Shown: positions 27,772 through 45,341 of the stretch, piece after piece | How the letters are laid out: every line of letters starts with the position of its first letter | Numbering within the stretch: the stretch's first letter is position 1 | NCBI RefSeq assembly: GCF_002197685.1 | Contig: NZ_NBBI01000005.1 | Coordinates: forward strand, 62,001-126,000 | Length of the DNA stretch: 64,000 nucleotides | DNA from: Sphingomonas dokdonensis | GTDB lineage: Bacteria; Pseudomonadota; Alphaproteobacteria; Sphingomonadales; Sphingomonadaceae | Direction of reading: 5' to 3' | Notes under the pieces: generated by a model | What the model was told of the DNA's origin: nothing | Databases searched by the model: none | What the model saw: only the letters and a program-made list of their open reading frames with translations | Translations under genes and position numbers: made by a program

Positions 27772-29031
27772 TCACCACTGCCCGTTGTGCGGCCTCACGC
27801 CCACCGTGTCGAACATGCGGCTTGGCTGGTCGAGCCAGATCGGCCCCAGCTTCGCCTGCCCCGGCCGCTCGATTCCCAGCGCATGAACGCTGGTTGTCTG
27901 CCCGCCGGCGTGAACCGCGCGGATCGCCACCACCGGCACGAACATCGGGCGCCCCCCGGCCTGCAGAACCGTCAGCGAGTCGCGCGGCACCGTGGCCAGC
28001 GCGCGCACCCGTTTCGTCTCGCCAGGCGCCAGGTCGAACGCCGGCACCGCCGGCCGCCCCTGCGCGGCAAACAATGCAGCGATCGCCGCATCCTGGCCAG
28101 GCTGCGCGCTGGTCAGCCGCACGTCCACCAGCACGCCGCGGGCAACCACGTCGGAGGTATTGCGCACGACCACCGTCACATCCGCCGTGGCGGTCACCAT
28201 GTTCAGCCCCGCGCGGCTCACCACCGGAACGTCGAGCGCGATGCTGGCCGCCGGCGCATGGGCCGCCCGGTTGAGGAATTGCGGGGCGTCAGCCGGTGCG
28301 CTCGGCCGCGTCACCACCGGCGCCGGTGCAGGCGGTGCGGCCTGCACGGCTTCTGCCGTCTCGGGCGCGGGTGTGATCGGCTCAGGCGAGCGAGGCATCT
28401 CCTCCACCGGCGCCGGCAGCGCCTGCAGCCGGTCCGATCGCCGCCGCCACAGGAACCAGCCGATCGCTGCAAGGACGAGGAGACCGATCAGCACCGGCCA
28501 AAGCCAGTTGCGCTCCCCAGCCGGTCGATCGACCACGGCAGCCGAGCGAGGCGCCATTTCCGCCGCCCCTACATCCAGTACCGCCCCCGCCGGCCCGGCT
28601 TCCGCCGCAGGGCCCGACGTAGCCGCGCCGTCCTCACGCGACACACCCGTTGGCGCAGCCGTCGGCACCGCCGTGCTGCGCGGCGCCGGGGTTGGCGTGG
28701 CCGTCGGGCTCGGCGCGGGTGTCGGCCGCGGTGTCGGCGTGCGAGGTTCAGCACGCGGGCTGGCCGTCGGTGTAGGCGTCGGCCGCGGCGCCACGTTGCG
28801 CGACGGCAACACCGGCGGCGCCGCCGGCGTCGGCCTCGCGGCAGGTGTCGGCGTCGCAACCGGCGTTGGCGTGGCGGCCGGCGTCGGCAGCGCGCGCGGG
28901 GTCGCATCCGGCAGGCTGTAATCCTCCAGCCCCGGGATCGTCGTCGGCGCCTGCACCTGCGCACTCGCCATCCCGGCCAGGCAAAGCGCCGCCCCGCCGG
29001 CCGCCCACCGCATCATCTTCACCCGTGACAT
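27772..29031 (-). CDS. Secreted or membrane protein with long Pro/Thr/Ala-rich linker and one membrane helix
   Basis: 419 aa from ATG 29031. A signal peptide (MRWAAGGAALCLAGMASAQ) precedes ~110 residues of near-repeats of PTPTATP/TPAP type, a flexible spacer. Then comes one membrane helix (WLWPVLIGLLVLAAIGWFLW) with a basic stop-transfer RRRSDR, a second Pro/Ala-rich stretch, and a ~160-residue C-terminal beta-rich domain (VTVVVRNTSDVVARGVLVDV, PGETKRVRALATVP). Topology suggests the spacer is periplasmic and the C-terminal domain cytoplasmic. Function unknown. The CocE-type hydrolase ends 43 bp upstream on the same strand. Confidence 0.65.
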   Translation of the reverse strand: MSRVKMMRWAAGGAALCLAGMASAQVQAPTTIPGLEDYSLPDATPRALPTPAATPTPVATPTPAARPTPAAPPVLPSRNVAPRPTPTPTASPRAEPRTPTPRPTPAPSPTATPTPAPRSTAVPTAAPTGVSREDGAATSGPAAEAGPAGAVLDVGAAEMAPRSAAVVDRPAGERNWLWPVLIGLLVLAAIGWFLWRRRSDRLQALPAPVEEMPRSPEPITPAPETAEAVQAAPPAPAPVVTRPSAPADAPQFLNRAAHAPAASIALDVPVVSRAGLNMVTATADVTVVVRNTSDVVARGVLVDVRLTSAQPGQDAAIAALFAAQGRPAVPAFDLAPGETKRVRALATVPRDSLTVLQAGGRPMFVPVVAIRAVHAGGQTTSVHALGIERPGQAKLGPIWLDQPSRMFDTVGVRPHNGQW

Positions 29032-29074
29032 ACCCGCCGCGCTACCGTCGCCAACCTGAATGCGAAACAACGGA

Positions 29075-30997
29075 TCACTGCGCCTGCGGCTGATCGGTCG
29101 CCACCACCGGCAGCCACACGGCGCTTGCCTGCGCGCCGCCACGCACCAGCGTCACCGTCGCCTTCTGGTAATCCTCCGGCTTCGCCAGGAAGATGTTGGA
29201 CACGTACTTCTGCGGATTGCGGTCGTAGAGCGGGAATTGAGTGGATTGCACCTGCACCATCATGCGGTGGCCCGGCTGGAACACATGGTTCACCGTCGGC
29301 AGACGGAAACGATAGCGCTGCACCTTGTTCGCCGGGATCGGCGAAGGGTTTTCGAAGCTGTCGCGATAGCGGCCGCGGAAGATGTCCTGGCTGATCGCCA
29401 GCTGATAACCGCCCTTTTTCGGCTCGTTGGGGTAATCGTCGGGATAGACGTCGATCACCTTGACCACGAAATCGCCGTCGGTGCCGGTCGTCTTGGCATA
29501 GATGTCGGCGAACGGCGCACCCGACACACGCATCGCCTGCGTCAGCGGCGCGGTCTGGTACGTCATCACGTCGGTCCGGCCGTCGACCGACCGCTGGTCG
29601 GACACCAGCCACGCGCCCCAGCGCCCGTCGCCGAAGTTCACCGGGCGCGGCAGGTGCGGCACCGGCTTGGCCGGGTCGGAGACATAGCTGTCACCCCCGA
29701 CCGCGCCCTTCTCGAACGCCAGCCCGCCGTCCGCCGCCAGATAGACCGGTCGCAGCGGCGCGGCACAGCCCGTCTCGCACGCCAGCGGCCATTGCCCCAG
29801 TTTGTCCCAGTGATTGGCGCCGGTGTTGTAGATCAGCGCCTGCGGCGGGGTGAAGGCGGGGCGATCGTCGCGCAGATACTGGTCGAAGAACGGGAACAGA
29901 TATTCCTCGCGCCACTGGGTCGCGGTGTCGCCGTTCCACTTGAAGTCGCCCAGCGAGGATCCGTCGTAATTCGCCTGGCTGTGCCGCCACGGCCCCATCA
30001 CCAGGAAGTTGCTGCCCGCCTTCCCCTTCTCCTTCAGCGCTTCCCAGGTGTGGATCGCGCCATACATGTCCTCCTGGTCGAACAGCCCCTGTTCCCACAT
30101 GGTCGGCACGTTGGACGGGTTGGCCGCGATCAGCTTGTCGAGCGCCTGACCCTGCCAGAAACCATCATAGGCCGGGTGCTTCACCATACGCTGCCAGTAC
30201 GGCAGGTTGGCATAGCCCGACTGCTCGGCCCAGGCGCCGGCCGAGCCAACGCGGCGGAACTGCTCGTAATCGTCGTAGATCCCCGACACGCGCTCGGATC
30301 CGGCGCCCTTGAAGCCGGTCTGCTTGCCCAGCCAGGCGATGTTCGCGAGGCGAAACGCGCCGTAATGGAACCAGTCGTCGCCCATCCAGCCGTCGATCAT
30401 CGGGCTTTCGGGCGCCGCGACCTTCAGCGCCGAGTGCGGGTTCAGCAGCGCCATCACCACCGTCAGCCCCTCGTAGGACGAGCCCAGCATGCCGACGCGG
30501 CCGTTGGTTTCGGGCAGGTTCGCCTTGTTCACCAGCCAGTCGATCGTGTCATAGGCGTCGGTGGTGTGATCCACCTTGGTCGGGTTCAGCGGGCCGACCA
30601 CCGGGCGGGTGACGACATAATCGCCTTCCGAGCCGTATTTGCCGCGAATGTCCTGAAACACACGGATGTATCCGGCGCGCACGAACGGCTCGTCCGCCTG
30701 CGGCAGCAGCGACGCCATGTTGGGGCTGTTCTCGACGCGGTTGGCGCGTCCCTTGGCATTATAGGGCGTGCGCGTCAGCAGGATCGGCGCGTTGGTCGCG
30801 CCCTTGGGGATGATGATGACGGTGAACAGCTTGGTGCCGTCGCGCATCGGAATCATCACCTCGCGCCGCACGTAATCGCGCGCCGTGATCGGATAGGCGA
30901 AGTCTGCGGGCACATCCCCGGCGGGCGTTGGCGCCTGCTGCGCGAGGGCGGGGGTCAGCGCCAGCGTGGCGCCGGCAAGCAGCAGCAAGAACTTCAT
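29075..30997 (-). CDS. CocE/NonD-family alpha/beta hydrolase, secreted
   Basis: 640 aa from ATG 30997; the very long frame upstream of it is an artefact of GC-rich antisense. A signal peptide MKFLLLLAGATLALTPALAQ is clear. The N-terminal hydrolase domain has MIPMRDGTKLFT, DIRGKYGSEGDY and the nucleophile elbow GSSYEG (Ser174). A MGPWRH segment supplies the probable catalytic His. The C-terminal ~230 residues form the jelly-roll seen in X-Pro dipeptidyl-peptidase and glutaryl-7-ACA acylase. Expected to cleave esters, amides or X-Pro dipeptides in the periplasm; substrate unknown. Confidence 0.88.
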   Translation of the reverse strand: MKFLLLLAGATLALTPALAQQAPTPAGDVPADFAYPITARDYVRREVMIPMRDGTKLFTVIIIPKGATNAPILLTRTPYNAKGRANRVENSPNMASLLPQADEPFVRAGYIRVFQDIRGKYGSEGDYVVTRPVVGPLNPTKVDHTTDAYDTIDWLVNKANLPETNGRVGMLGSSYEGLTVVMALLNPHSALKVAAPESPMIDGWMGDDWFHYGAFRLANIAWLGKQTGFKGAGSERVSGIYDDYEQFRRVGSAGAWAEQSGYANLPYWQRMVKHPAYDGFWQGQALDKLIAANPSNVPTMWEQGLFDQEDMYGAIHTWEALKEKGKAGSNFLVMGPWRHSQANYDGSSLGDFKWNGDTATQWREEYLFPFFDQYLRDDRPAFTPPQALIYNTGANHWDKLGQWPLACETGCAAPLRPVYLAADGGLAFEKGAVGGDSYVSDPAKPVPHLPRPVNFGDGRWGAWLVSDQRSVDGRTDVMTYQTAPLTQAMRVSGAPFADIYAKTTGTDGDFVVKVIDVYPDDYPNEPKKGGYQLAISQDIFRGRYRDSFENPSPIPANKVQRYRFRLPTVNHVFQPGHRMMVQVQSTQFPLYDRNPQKYVSNIFLAKPEDYQKATVTLVRGGAQASAVWLPVVATDQPQAQ

Positions 30998-31141
30998 GAT
31001 CGTGACGCCCTCTTCGACCGATTGTGTGCCCGTCCGTCCCGCGCCGGGACGAACAAGGTGGAAGACGCCGCATAGGCGCCTTGTCCGCCAACGATCAACT
31101 GCTTGACGCCCGCCCGGCGAAGGCGTGGACTGCCGGTCCAG

Positions 31142-32707
31142 ATGGTTTACGATTCCACCTCTGGCCGCCTGGCAGACGCCGCTCCGGCACACGCGCCACC
31201 GCGCCTCGCCTGGGCGATTACCGGCATGGCGCTTGTCGCGATCATCCCGTTCCTCGCGGCGCGCATCCCCTCCATGACCGACCTGCCCGGCCACACCGGG
31301 CGCTATGCCGTGATGCTGGACCACGGGCGATCGCCATTGCTGGCCGCTTATTACTCCTTCGACTGGCGCGTGATCGGCAATCTCGGCGTTGACCTTTTCG
31401 TCGCCGCCTTCGGCTGGTTGGGCGCGGAGCGCGCAGCGTGGCTCGGCGCGGCGATCATCGCGCCGCTCACCATTCTCGCCATGGCGACGGTCAGCCGCAC
31501 GCTGCACGGTCGCGTGCAGCCCGGTGCGCTCGCCGCCGCCTGCTTCGCGATGGCGAACCCGCTGATGTTCGGCTTCGTCAACTACTGCCTGTCGCTCGCC
31601 TTCGCCCTCTTCGCCTTCGCCGCCTGGGTCCGCTGGCGCGAAGCGCCGGCGTGGCGCGTCATGCCGCCGTTGGCGCTCGCCGCGCTGCTGACCTGGCTCG
31701 CGCACGCGGTCGGCTGGGGCGTGCTGGTGCTGCTGGTCGGCGGATTCGAACTGGATCGTTTGTGGCAGCGGCGCTCGGACGCACTCGGGCCGACGCTGCG
31801 CGATGCGCTGCTGCGCGGGCTTGCGCTGGCACCCCCTGTGGTGCTGACGCTGGCATGGCGCGGCGATGGCGGCGCGCTGGTCGCCTGGGGTGACGATCTG
31901 CTGGTGCGCAAGGCGATGAACTGGGTCGTCGTGCTGCGCGGCGAGGCGAAGTGGATCGATCTCGCCACCCCTGCGCTGCTCGCGCTGGCCTGCCTTGCGA
32001 CATGGCGGCGGCAGGCGATCGACTGGCGGCTGTTCGCCGGCGCCCTGCTGCTGGCCCTCGCGGTGATGATCATGCCGACCGTCCTGTTCGGCAGCTGGGG
32101 CGCGGATGAGCGGCTGGCCCCGGCGGCAGTGATCGCGGCGCTGCTGTCGCTCCGGTGGCAGGCGGCCAGTAGCGGCGCTGCCTCGAAGCACCACCGCAGC
32201 CTCGCCGCCTTCGTCACGCTCGCCCTTGCGCTGTTCGGCATCCGCACGCTGATGATCGCGCGTGACTGGCACCGGCTCGACCGCGATTACGCCGCGCACC
32301 TCACCGCCATCGATCGCCTGCCGCGCGGCGCCCACGTCTTCGCCGTGGTGTTGCAGGACCGCTGCCACACGCCCTGGCAATCCACCGCCTACGTCCATCT
32401 CGCCAGCCTCGCGATCGGTCGGCGACAGGCGCTGGTGAACACGCAATGGCTGCTGCCCGGCGCCGCGATGCTGAAGGTCCGCTATCCGCTCGATCCGCGA
32501 TACGCCAACGATCCCTCGCAAATGGTCGACGGCTTCGATTGCAACGGTCGCCTGCCCGACCCTCTAGCCCAGCGGCGTGACGCGCTCGCATCGGGGCAGT
32601 GGCAATATCTGTGGGTTCTACAAACCCACGGCACCGATCCGTGGCGCGGCCATCGGCCCGTGTACCGCGACGGCAACAGCGTGCTCTACCGGCTGCCGAC
32701 GACATGA
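31142..32707 (+). CDS. Polytopic membrane protein of unknown function
   Basis: 521 aa if started at ATG 31142; ribosome site is weak. At least eight hydrophobic segments (LAWAITGMALVAIIPFLAA, LALAALLTWLAHAVGWGVLV, LFAGALLLALAVMIMP). The first loop has IPSMTDLPGHTGRYAVML, an acidic turn after helix 1. The soluble C-terminal ~160 residues resemble, in layout, the other membrane protein at 26299. A GT-C-like role is possible but unproven. Divergent from the CocE-type gene, 144 bp away, and directly upstream of the rpoB promoter. Confidence 0.6.
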   Translation: MVYDSTSGRLADAAPAHAPPRLAWAITGMALVAIIPFLAARIPSMTDLPGHTGRYAVMLDHGRSPLLAAYYSFDWRVIGNLGVDLFVAAFGWLGAERAAWLGAAIIAPLTILAMATVSRTLHGRVQPGALAAACFAMANPLMFGFVNYCLSLAFALFAFAAWVRWREAPAWRVMPPLALAALLTWLAHAVGWGVLVLLVGGFELDRLWQRRSDALGPTLRDALLRGLALAPPVVLTLAWRGDGGALVAWGDDLLVRKAMNWVVVLRGEAKWIDLATPALLALACLATWRRQAIDWRLFAGALLLALAVMIMPTVLFGSWGADERLAPAAVIAALLSLRWQAASSGAASKHHRSLAAFVTLALALFGIRTLMIARDWHRLDRDYAAHLTAIDRLPRGAHVFAVVLQDRCHTPWQSTAYVHLASLAIGRRQALVNTQWLLPGAAMLKVRYPLDPRYANDPSQMVDGFDCNGRLPDPLAQRRDALASGQWQYLWVLQTHGTDPWRGHRPVYRDGNSVLYRLPTT

Positions 32708-32717
32708 GGTGCGCTGG

Positions 32718-32746
32718 TTGACGCTGATCGCCCCTATGCCTATATC
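32718..32746 (+). promoter_or_regulatory. Sigma-70 promoter of rpoBC
   Basis: TTGACG (32718-32723), exactly 17 nt, then TATATC (32741-32746): five of six matches to TTGACA and four of six to TATAAT at ideal spacing. Transcription should begin near 32753, leaving a ~177-nt leader before rpoB. It starts only 10 bp after the stop of the membrane protein gene. It explains how rpoBC can be separated from rplJL here. Confidence 0.75.
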
Positions 32747-32929
32747 GCGCTTTCCACCACCAGCTTCGGGAAAAGACATGGCGTCGCGCACCGTGTCGAA
32801 CGGATTGAAGCTAGCGGTTTCATAAGACGCCCAAAGGCTGCCGTCGTTCCCGAAGGGAAGCTGACGCGCGGCCTTTTCGTGTCTTGTCCCTGCGCCCGGA
32901 CGAATTTTTACCAAGGCAGGTAAGCTTAT

Positions 32930-37084
<4,155 letters not shown>

Positions 37085-37119
37085 GCGCCCACGCTGACGA
37101 TCGACCTTCCCTCCCCTAG

Positions 37120-37143
37120 CCCCTCCCGCCCGCGCGGGAGGGG
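37120..37143. other. Perfect hairpin between rpoB and rpoC, next to the rpoC ribosome site
   Basis: CCCCTCCCGC pairs without mismatch with GCGGGAGGGG around a 4-nt CCGC loop. It ends one base before the GAAGAGG that serves rpoC. No T-run follows, so it is not a terminator. It could be an RNA-processing or translation-coupling element, or a copy of a GC-palindrome repeat. Confidence 0.6.
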
Positions 37144-37157
37144 GAAGAGGTAGAAAC

Positions 37158-41453
<4,296 letters not shown>

Positions 41454-41478
41454 TCGTTCGGCCTCGCTGAAAACAACG

Positions 41479-41510
41479 AGCCCCGCCGGCGCAAACCGGC
41501 GGGGCTTTTT
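41479..41510 (+). terminator. Intrinsic terminator of rpoBC
   Basis: AGCCCCGCCGG, a CGCAAA loop, then CCGGCGGGGCTTTTT: an 11-bp stem with a T-run. Confidence 0.93.
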
Positions 41511-41812
41511 GTTTGGCGTAACGGACCGCAAAGGCGCCCCGACATGACGAACATCGCAAGGCGCACAGGGCGTTGCCTCAAGCCCCCGCCGTCACGCCGG
41601 GTGCGTCCCGGCATCCACCCGTCCGCAAAATAGGCGTTCTGAAACGAGCGAAACAACGGCAGCACGGCCGGGGGGTAAATTAGCCGCCTTGGTCCGCCCC
41701 CAAGACGCAGGCAGCACCGCCAGTCGCGGAAGAAGATTGGCGGGCGGGCGCTGCGAAGCGCCGATCGCTACCCGACCGGCGCGACGCCAAACTCCCCCTT
41801 GCAGCCTGCCGC
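41511..41812. other. Intergenic region, one REP-like arm, no gene seen
   Basis: 302 bp. A REP-like arm (CGTCACGCCGGGTGCGTCCC then GGCATCC) lies near 41591. Frames here have no ribosome sites and no recognisable products. Confidence 0.4.
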
Positions 41813-42592
41813 TCACCCCGGCGCCGCCGCAGACCCCGCCAGCAACCCGCCGTCGATCGTCACCTCGGTGCCCGTCACATAGCGCGCCTCGTCGGACGCC
41901 AGCATCACCGCCACCGCCGCCACCTCCTCGGGCAAGCCGAAGCGCTGCAACGGCGTGTCCGCCACCAGCGCCCGCATCCGCGCGTCCCGATCAGGCCCGT
42001 CGCCCAGCATCGCCTCCCACATCGGGGTCAGGATTGCGGCGGGATGGATCGAGTTGCACCTGATCTGCCAGCCCTGCTGCGCGCAATACAGCGCCACCGT
42101 CTTGCTGTGGTTGCGGATCGCCGCCTTTGACGCGGCATAGGCCGCCGCGCCCGGTATCCCCACCATTCCCGATCGCGACGACATGTTGATGATCGAGCCC
42201 GTCCCCGCGCCCTTCATCGCGGCGATGGCATAGCGGCAGCCGAGGAACGTGCCGTCCGAATTGACCCGGTGCACCGCGCGCCAATCGGCAAGGCTGGCAT
42301 GTTCCGGGTCGTGCGCCACCATGCCCGCCTCGAAGCCGGTGACCCCGGCATTGTTCACCACCACGTCGGCGGTGGGTACCACCAGCGCCAGCCGCGCCCA
42401 GTCCGCCTCCTCGCGCACGTCGAGCGGCTCAAACCGGCAGCCAATCGCCGCCGCCGACGCTTCGCCGCCGACGCGGTCGACATCGGTCGCGATGACGGTG
42501 GCGCCCTCCTCATGAAAGCGCGCTGCAATCGCGCGGCCGATGCCACGCGCCGCGCCGGTGACGACGCACGTCTTGTTCTTCAATCGTTGCAT
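41813..42592 (-). CDS. Short-chain dehydrogenase/reductase (SDR)
   Basis: 259 aa, classical [11 protein letters not shown] (12-19) is the nucleotide loop, NNAGV (~80-84) follows, and the catalytic set is Ser139 (INMSSRSG), Tyr152 and Lys156 (YAASK). An acidic residue after beta-2 (ATDVDR) points to NAD rather than NADP. The C-terminal [15 protein letters not shown] is standard. Substrate unknown; relatives include cyclohexanol, 3-oxoacyl and hydroxysteroid dehydrogenases. It stands alone. Confidence 0.9.
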   Translation of the reverse strand: MQRLKNKTCVVTGAARGIGRAIAARFHEEGATVIATDVDRVGGEASAAAIGCRFEPLDVREEADWARLALVVPTADVVVNNAGVTGFEAGMVAHDPEHASLADWRAVHRVNSDGTFLGCRYAIAAMKGAGTGSIINMSSRSGMVGIPGAAAYAASKAAIRNHSKTVALYCAQQGWQIRCNSIHPAAILTPMWEAMLGDGPDRDARMRALVADTPLQRFGLPEEVAAVAVMLASDEARYVTGTEVTIDGGLLAGSAAAPG

Positions 42593-42779
42593 GATCTTCT
42601 CGAAACCAGAGTCGCAAAACGTCGGCCGCTGCCGCCCGCTTCAACCTGTTGCCGCCTCAGCGGTGACCCTGGATCACGTCGCAAAACTCCCGAGAATGCG
42701 GGCATGCTACGGCAATGACCCGGCGCCTGCAACCGGGCACGATCTGGCGCTTCGCCCGCGTCATCCCCATATCTGGCGC

Positions 42780-43433
42780 ATGATCAAGCACCTTCCCCTG
42801 ATCGCCCCCGCCGCCCTCCTTGTCCTCGCCGGCTGCGGCCAGGCCACCGCCGAGCGCGCCGTGCCTCTGCCCCGCGCCGCACAGGACGTGCCCGCCGCGC
42901 CCGGCCTCCAGCACGCCGTGCTCGCCGGCGGCTGCTTCTGGGGCATGGAGGCGGTGTTCGAGCACGTGAAGGGCGTGCGCAACGTCATCTCGGGCTATGC
43001 CGGCGGCACCGCCGACACCGCCAATTACGGCGCGGTCAGCACCGAGCGCACGCGCCATGCGGAGGCGATCCGCATCACCTACGATCCCCGCGTCGTCAGC
43101 TACGCCACCTTGCTGCGGGTCTATTTCTCGGTCGCCCACGATCCGACGCAGGTGAACCGCCAGGGCCCGGATTCAGGCCCCAGCTATCGCTCGGCGATTT
43201 TCCCGCAGAATGCGCAGCAGGCCGCCGCCGCGCGCGCCTATATCGCGCAGATCAGCCGCGCCGGCGCCTTCCCGCGCCCGATCGCGACCAAGATCGAGCA
43301 GGGCCGCTTTTTCCCGGCCGAGGCGGAGCACCAGGATTTCTTCAACCGCAATCCCACGCACCCCTATATCGTGCGCTGGGACAAACCAAAGGTGGCGGCG
43401 TTCAAGGCCGGCTTCCCCACTCTCGCGCGCTGA
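42780..43433 (+). CDS. msrA: Peptide-methionine (S)-S-oxide reductase, lipoprotein form
   Basis: 217 aa from ATG 42780. A lipoprotein signal is visible (MIKHLPLIAPAALLVLAGC, lipobox Cys19), so it is predicted to be anchored in the envelope. The MsrA domain starts at HAVLAGGCFWGMEAVFEHVKG with catalytic Cys52, then VISGYAGG, HAEAIRITYDP, DPTQVNRQGPDSGPSYRSAI and EAEHQDFF. MsrA repairs methionine S-sulfoxide in proteins. An exported version would protect envelope proteins, parallel in purpose to MsrPQ. The longer upstream frame is antisense to the SDR and not used. Confidence 0.9.
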   Translation: MIKHLPLIAPAALLVLAGCGQATAERAVPLPRAAQDVPAAPGLQHAVLAGGCFWGMEAVFEHVKGVRNVISGYAGGTADTANYGAVSTERTRHAEAIRITYDPRVVSYATLLRVYFSVAHDPTQVNRQGPDSGPSYRSAIFPQNAQQAAAARAYIAQISRAGAFPRPIATKIEQGRFFPAEAEHQDFFNRNPTHPYIVRWDKPKVAAFKAGFPTLAR

Positions 43434-43436
43434 TGC

Positions 43437-44753
43437 CTAGCGCGTCATGAACGTGCGCGAGAGGCCGTGGTACAGCTTCTCGCGGCACACCATCTTGCTC
43501 GCGCCATCGGCAAGGAAGGCGGCGGCGAACATCGGCAGCATCAGCCCGCGGCTCGCGGTCGTCTCGGCCAGAATGATCACCGCGGTCAGCGGTGCGCGGA
43601 CGACGCCGGTGAAATAGGCCACCATGCCCAGGATCACCACCGCCTGCGCCTGGTCGCCGGGGAACAGCTCGCGCAGCAGATTGCCGACGCCCGCGCCCAC
43701 CGCGAGGCTCGGCGCGAAGATGCCGCCGGGCAGCCCCGCCACCGCCGTCGCCAGCGTCGCCAGGAACTTTGCGGGTCCGAACCACAAGGGCGCGTCCGCC
43801 CCGGTGATCATCGCCTGCGCCGCGCCATAGCCGGTGCCCCAGGTCAGCCCCGTCGCCACGCCGAGCGCCGCGACCACCACGCCGCAGCCACCGGCGAACA
43901 GCACCGGGTTCGCCTTGCTCCACCGCGTCAGCGCGCTGCCCCCGGTGGCCAGCGCCAGCACCCCGCGCGAGAACAGCCCGCCCGCCAGCCCGCCGGCGAT
44001 CCCCGCCACCGGCACCACGATCATCGCGCTGGCGATCGGCAGATAGGCGCCGACCGATCCGAAATAGACGTAATCGCCCGCCAGCGTCTGCGCCACCATG
44101 CCCGCGATCACGATCGACGACAGCACCATCAGCGTCATGCGCTGCTCATAGGCCGCCGCCAGTTCCTCGATCGCGAACAGCACGCCCGCCAGCGGCGTGT
44201 TGAACGCCGCCGCCACGCCCGCCGCGCCGCCCGCGATCACCACCGTGCCGCGCAGCGCCACGCGCGTCATGCGGTGGCTCAGGTTCATCACCGCCGCGGC
44301 GAGCTGCACGGTCGGCCCCTCGCGCCCGACGCTCGCGCCGCACAGCACCGCGCCCATCGTCAGCAGCACCTTGGCAACGACGGTGCGGACCGAGATCAGC
44401 CCCTTCACCGCGCCCGCCGGATCGTCGCGCGCGGCCATCACCTGCGGAATGCCCGATCCGCGCGCCAGCGGCACCCAGCGCCGCGTGACCCACACCAGCG
44501 CCATGAAGCCAAGCGGGGTCGTCACCAGCGGCACCCAGCGCCAGCGCGCGGCGAAATGCGCGAACAATTCGCCCATCTCGTCGGATGCCTTGGCGAACAG
44601 CACCGCGACGATGCCGATCACCACCGCGCCGGTGATCACCGCCACGCGCCGGCGAAACAGAATGGAGGTCGGCCCGCGCGATCGCATCAGCGCGCGCACG
44701 CGTCTCGGGGTCCAGGGTCGGGGCGCTCGCGGGGCAGTCGGCGTGTCAGTCAC
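43437..44753 (-). CDS. ClC-family chloride channel or Cl-/H+ antiporter
   Basis: 438 aa with about ten to twelve hydrophobic segments. The three selectivity-filter motifs are present: GSGIPQVMAA (~99-108), SVGREGPTVQ with gating Glu145, and LPGGIFAPSLAVG. A Glu pair at ~196-197 (AIEELAAAY) matches the internal proton glutamate of ClC-ec1, so an exchange mechanism is more likely than a passive channel; this rests on alignment by eye. No CBS domains. It ends 3 bp after the convergent msrA stop. Confidence 0.9.
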   Translation of the reverse strand: MTDTPTAPRAPRPWTPRRVRALMRSRGPTSILFRRRVAVITGAVVIGIVAVLFAKASDEMGELFAHFAARWRWVPLVTTPLGFMALVWVTRRWVPLARGSGIPQVMAARDDPAGAVKGLISVRTVVAKVLLTMGAVLCGASVGREGPTVQLAAAVMNLSHRMTRVALRGTVVIAGGAAGVAAAFNTPLAGVLFAIEELAAAYEQRMTLMVLSSIVIAGMVAQTLAGDYVYFGSVGAYLPIASAMIVVPVAGIAGGLAGGLFSRGVLALATGGSALTRWSKANPVLFAGGCGVVVAALGVATGLTWGTGYGAAQAMITGADAPLWFGPAKFLATLATAVAGLPGGIFAPSLAVGAGVGNLLRELFPGDQAQAVVILGMVAYFTGVVRAPLTAVIILAETTASRGLMLPMFAAAFLADGASKMVCREKLYHGLSRTFMTR

Positions 44754-44785
44754 CCCGCCCGTCTACCGCGAACGCGCCGCGCGCA

Positions 44786-45334
44786 TCACCCCGTTTCGCC
44801 AGCTTTTTGTGGGCACGCCGGCCATTCGTCGCGCAGCAACCCCCAGATGATGCTGTCGCGCACCCCGATATGCGTCTCCCACTCGGCACGCAGCAGCCCC
44901 TCGCGCTGAAAGCCCAGCTCGGTCAGCAGCGCGATCGAGCGGACATTGTCGGGATCGGTATCGGCAAAGATCCGCCGCGCGCCCTCGGCAAACAACAGGT
45001 CGATCAGCGCGCTCACCGCCTCGCGGGCATAGCCACGACCAGACGCGGCGGCGGACAGCAGATAGCCGATCTCCATCACCCCGCGCCGCCGCTCGCCCGC
45101 CGCCAGCGTGCCGATCGCGGCATTGCTCGCCTTCTCCACGATCACCCACTGGCGCCACTGGTCCCCGGCATGCGGCGTCACATAGTCGACCGTTTCCGCC
45201 ACCGAGCCATGCGGCGGGCTCGACCAGAAGCGCATCACGCCGGGATCGCGATACGCCTCGTACAGGGCGGGCGCGTCGTCGGGCGTCGGCGCGCGGATCA
45301 ACAGCCGCGCGCTCTCGAACGGACCAGCCTTCAT
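44786..45334 (-). CDS. GNAT-family N-acetyltransferase (RimJ/RimL-like)
   Basis: 182 aa. The fold is shown by ESARLLIRAPTPDDAPALYEAY at the start, then IGTLAAGERRRGVMEIGYLL, the acetyl-CoA loop SGRGYAREAVSALID and DPDNVRSIALLTELGFQREG. This pattern fits the RimJ/RimL group that acetylates protein N-termini or small amines. It ends 32 bp upstream of the ClC gene start and may share its transcript. Substrate unknown. Confidence 0.88.
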   Translation of the reverse strand: MKAGPFESARLLIRAPTPDDAPALYEAYRDPGVMRFWSSPPHGSVAETVDYVTPHAGDQWRQWVIVEKASNAAIGTLAAGERRRGVMEIGYLLSAAASGRGYAREAVSALIDLLFAEGARRIFADTDPDNVRSIALLTELGFQREGLLRAEWETHIGVRDSIIWGLLRDEWPACPQKAGETG

Positions 45335-45341
45335 GCGCGGC

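Noticed and set aside
31000..32521. N-terminal extension of the CocE-type hydrolase frame by ~500 codons
   Set aside because: It lies antisense to a membrane protein gene, and the signal peptide at 30997 sets the real start.
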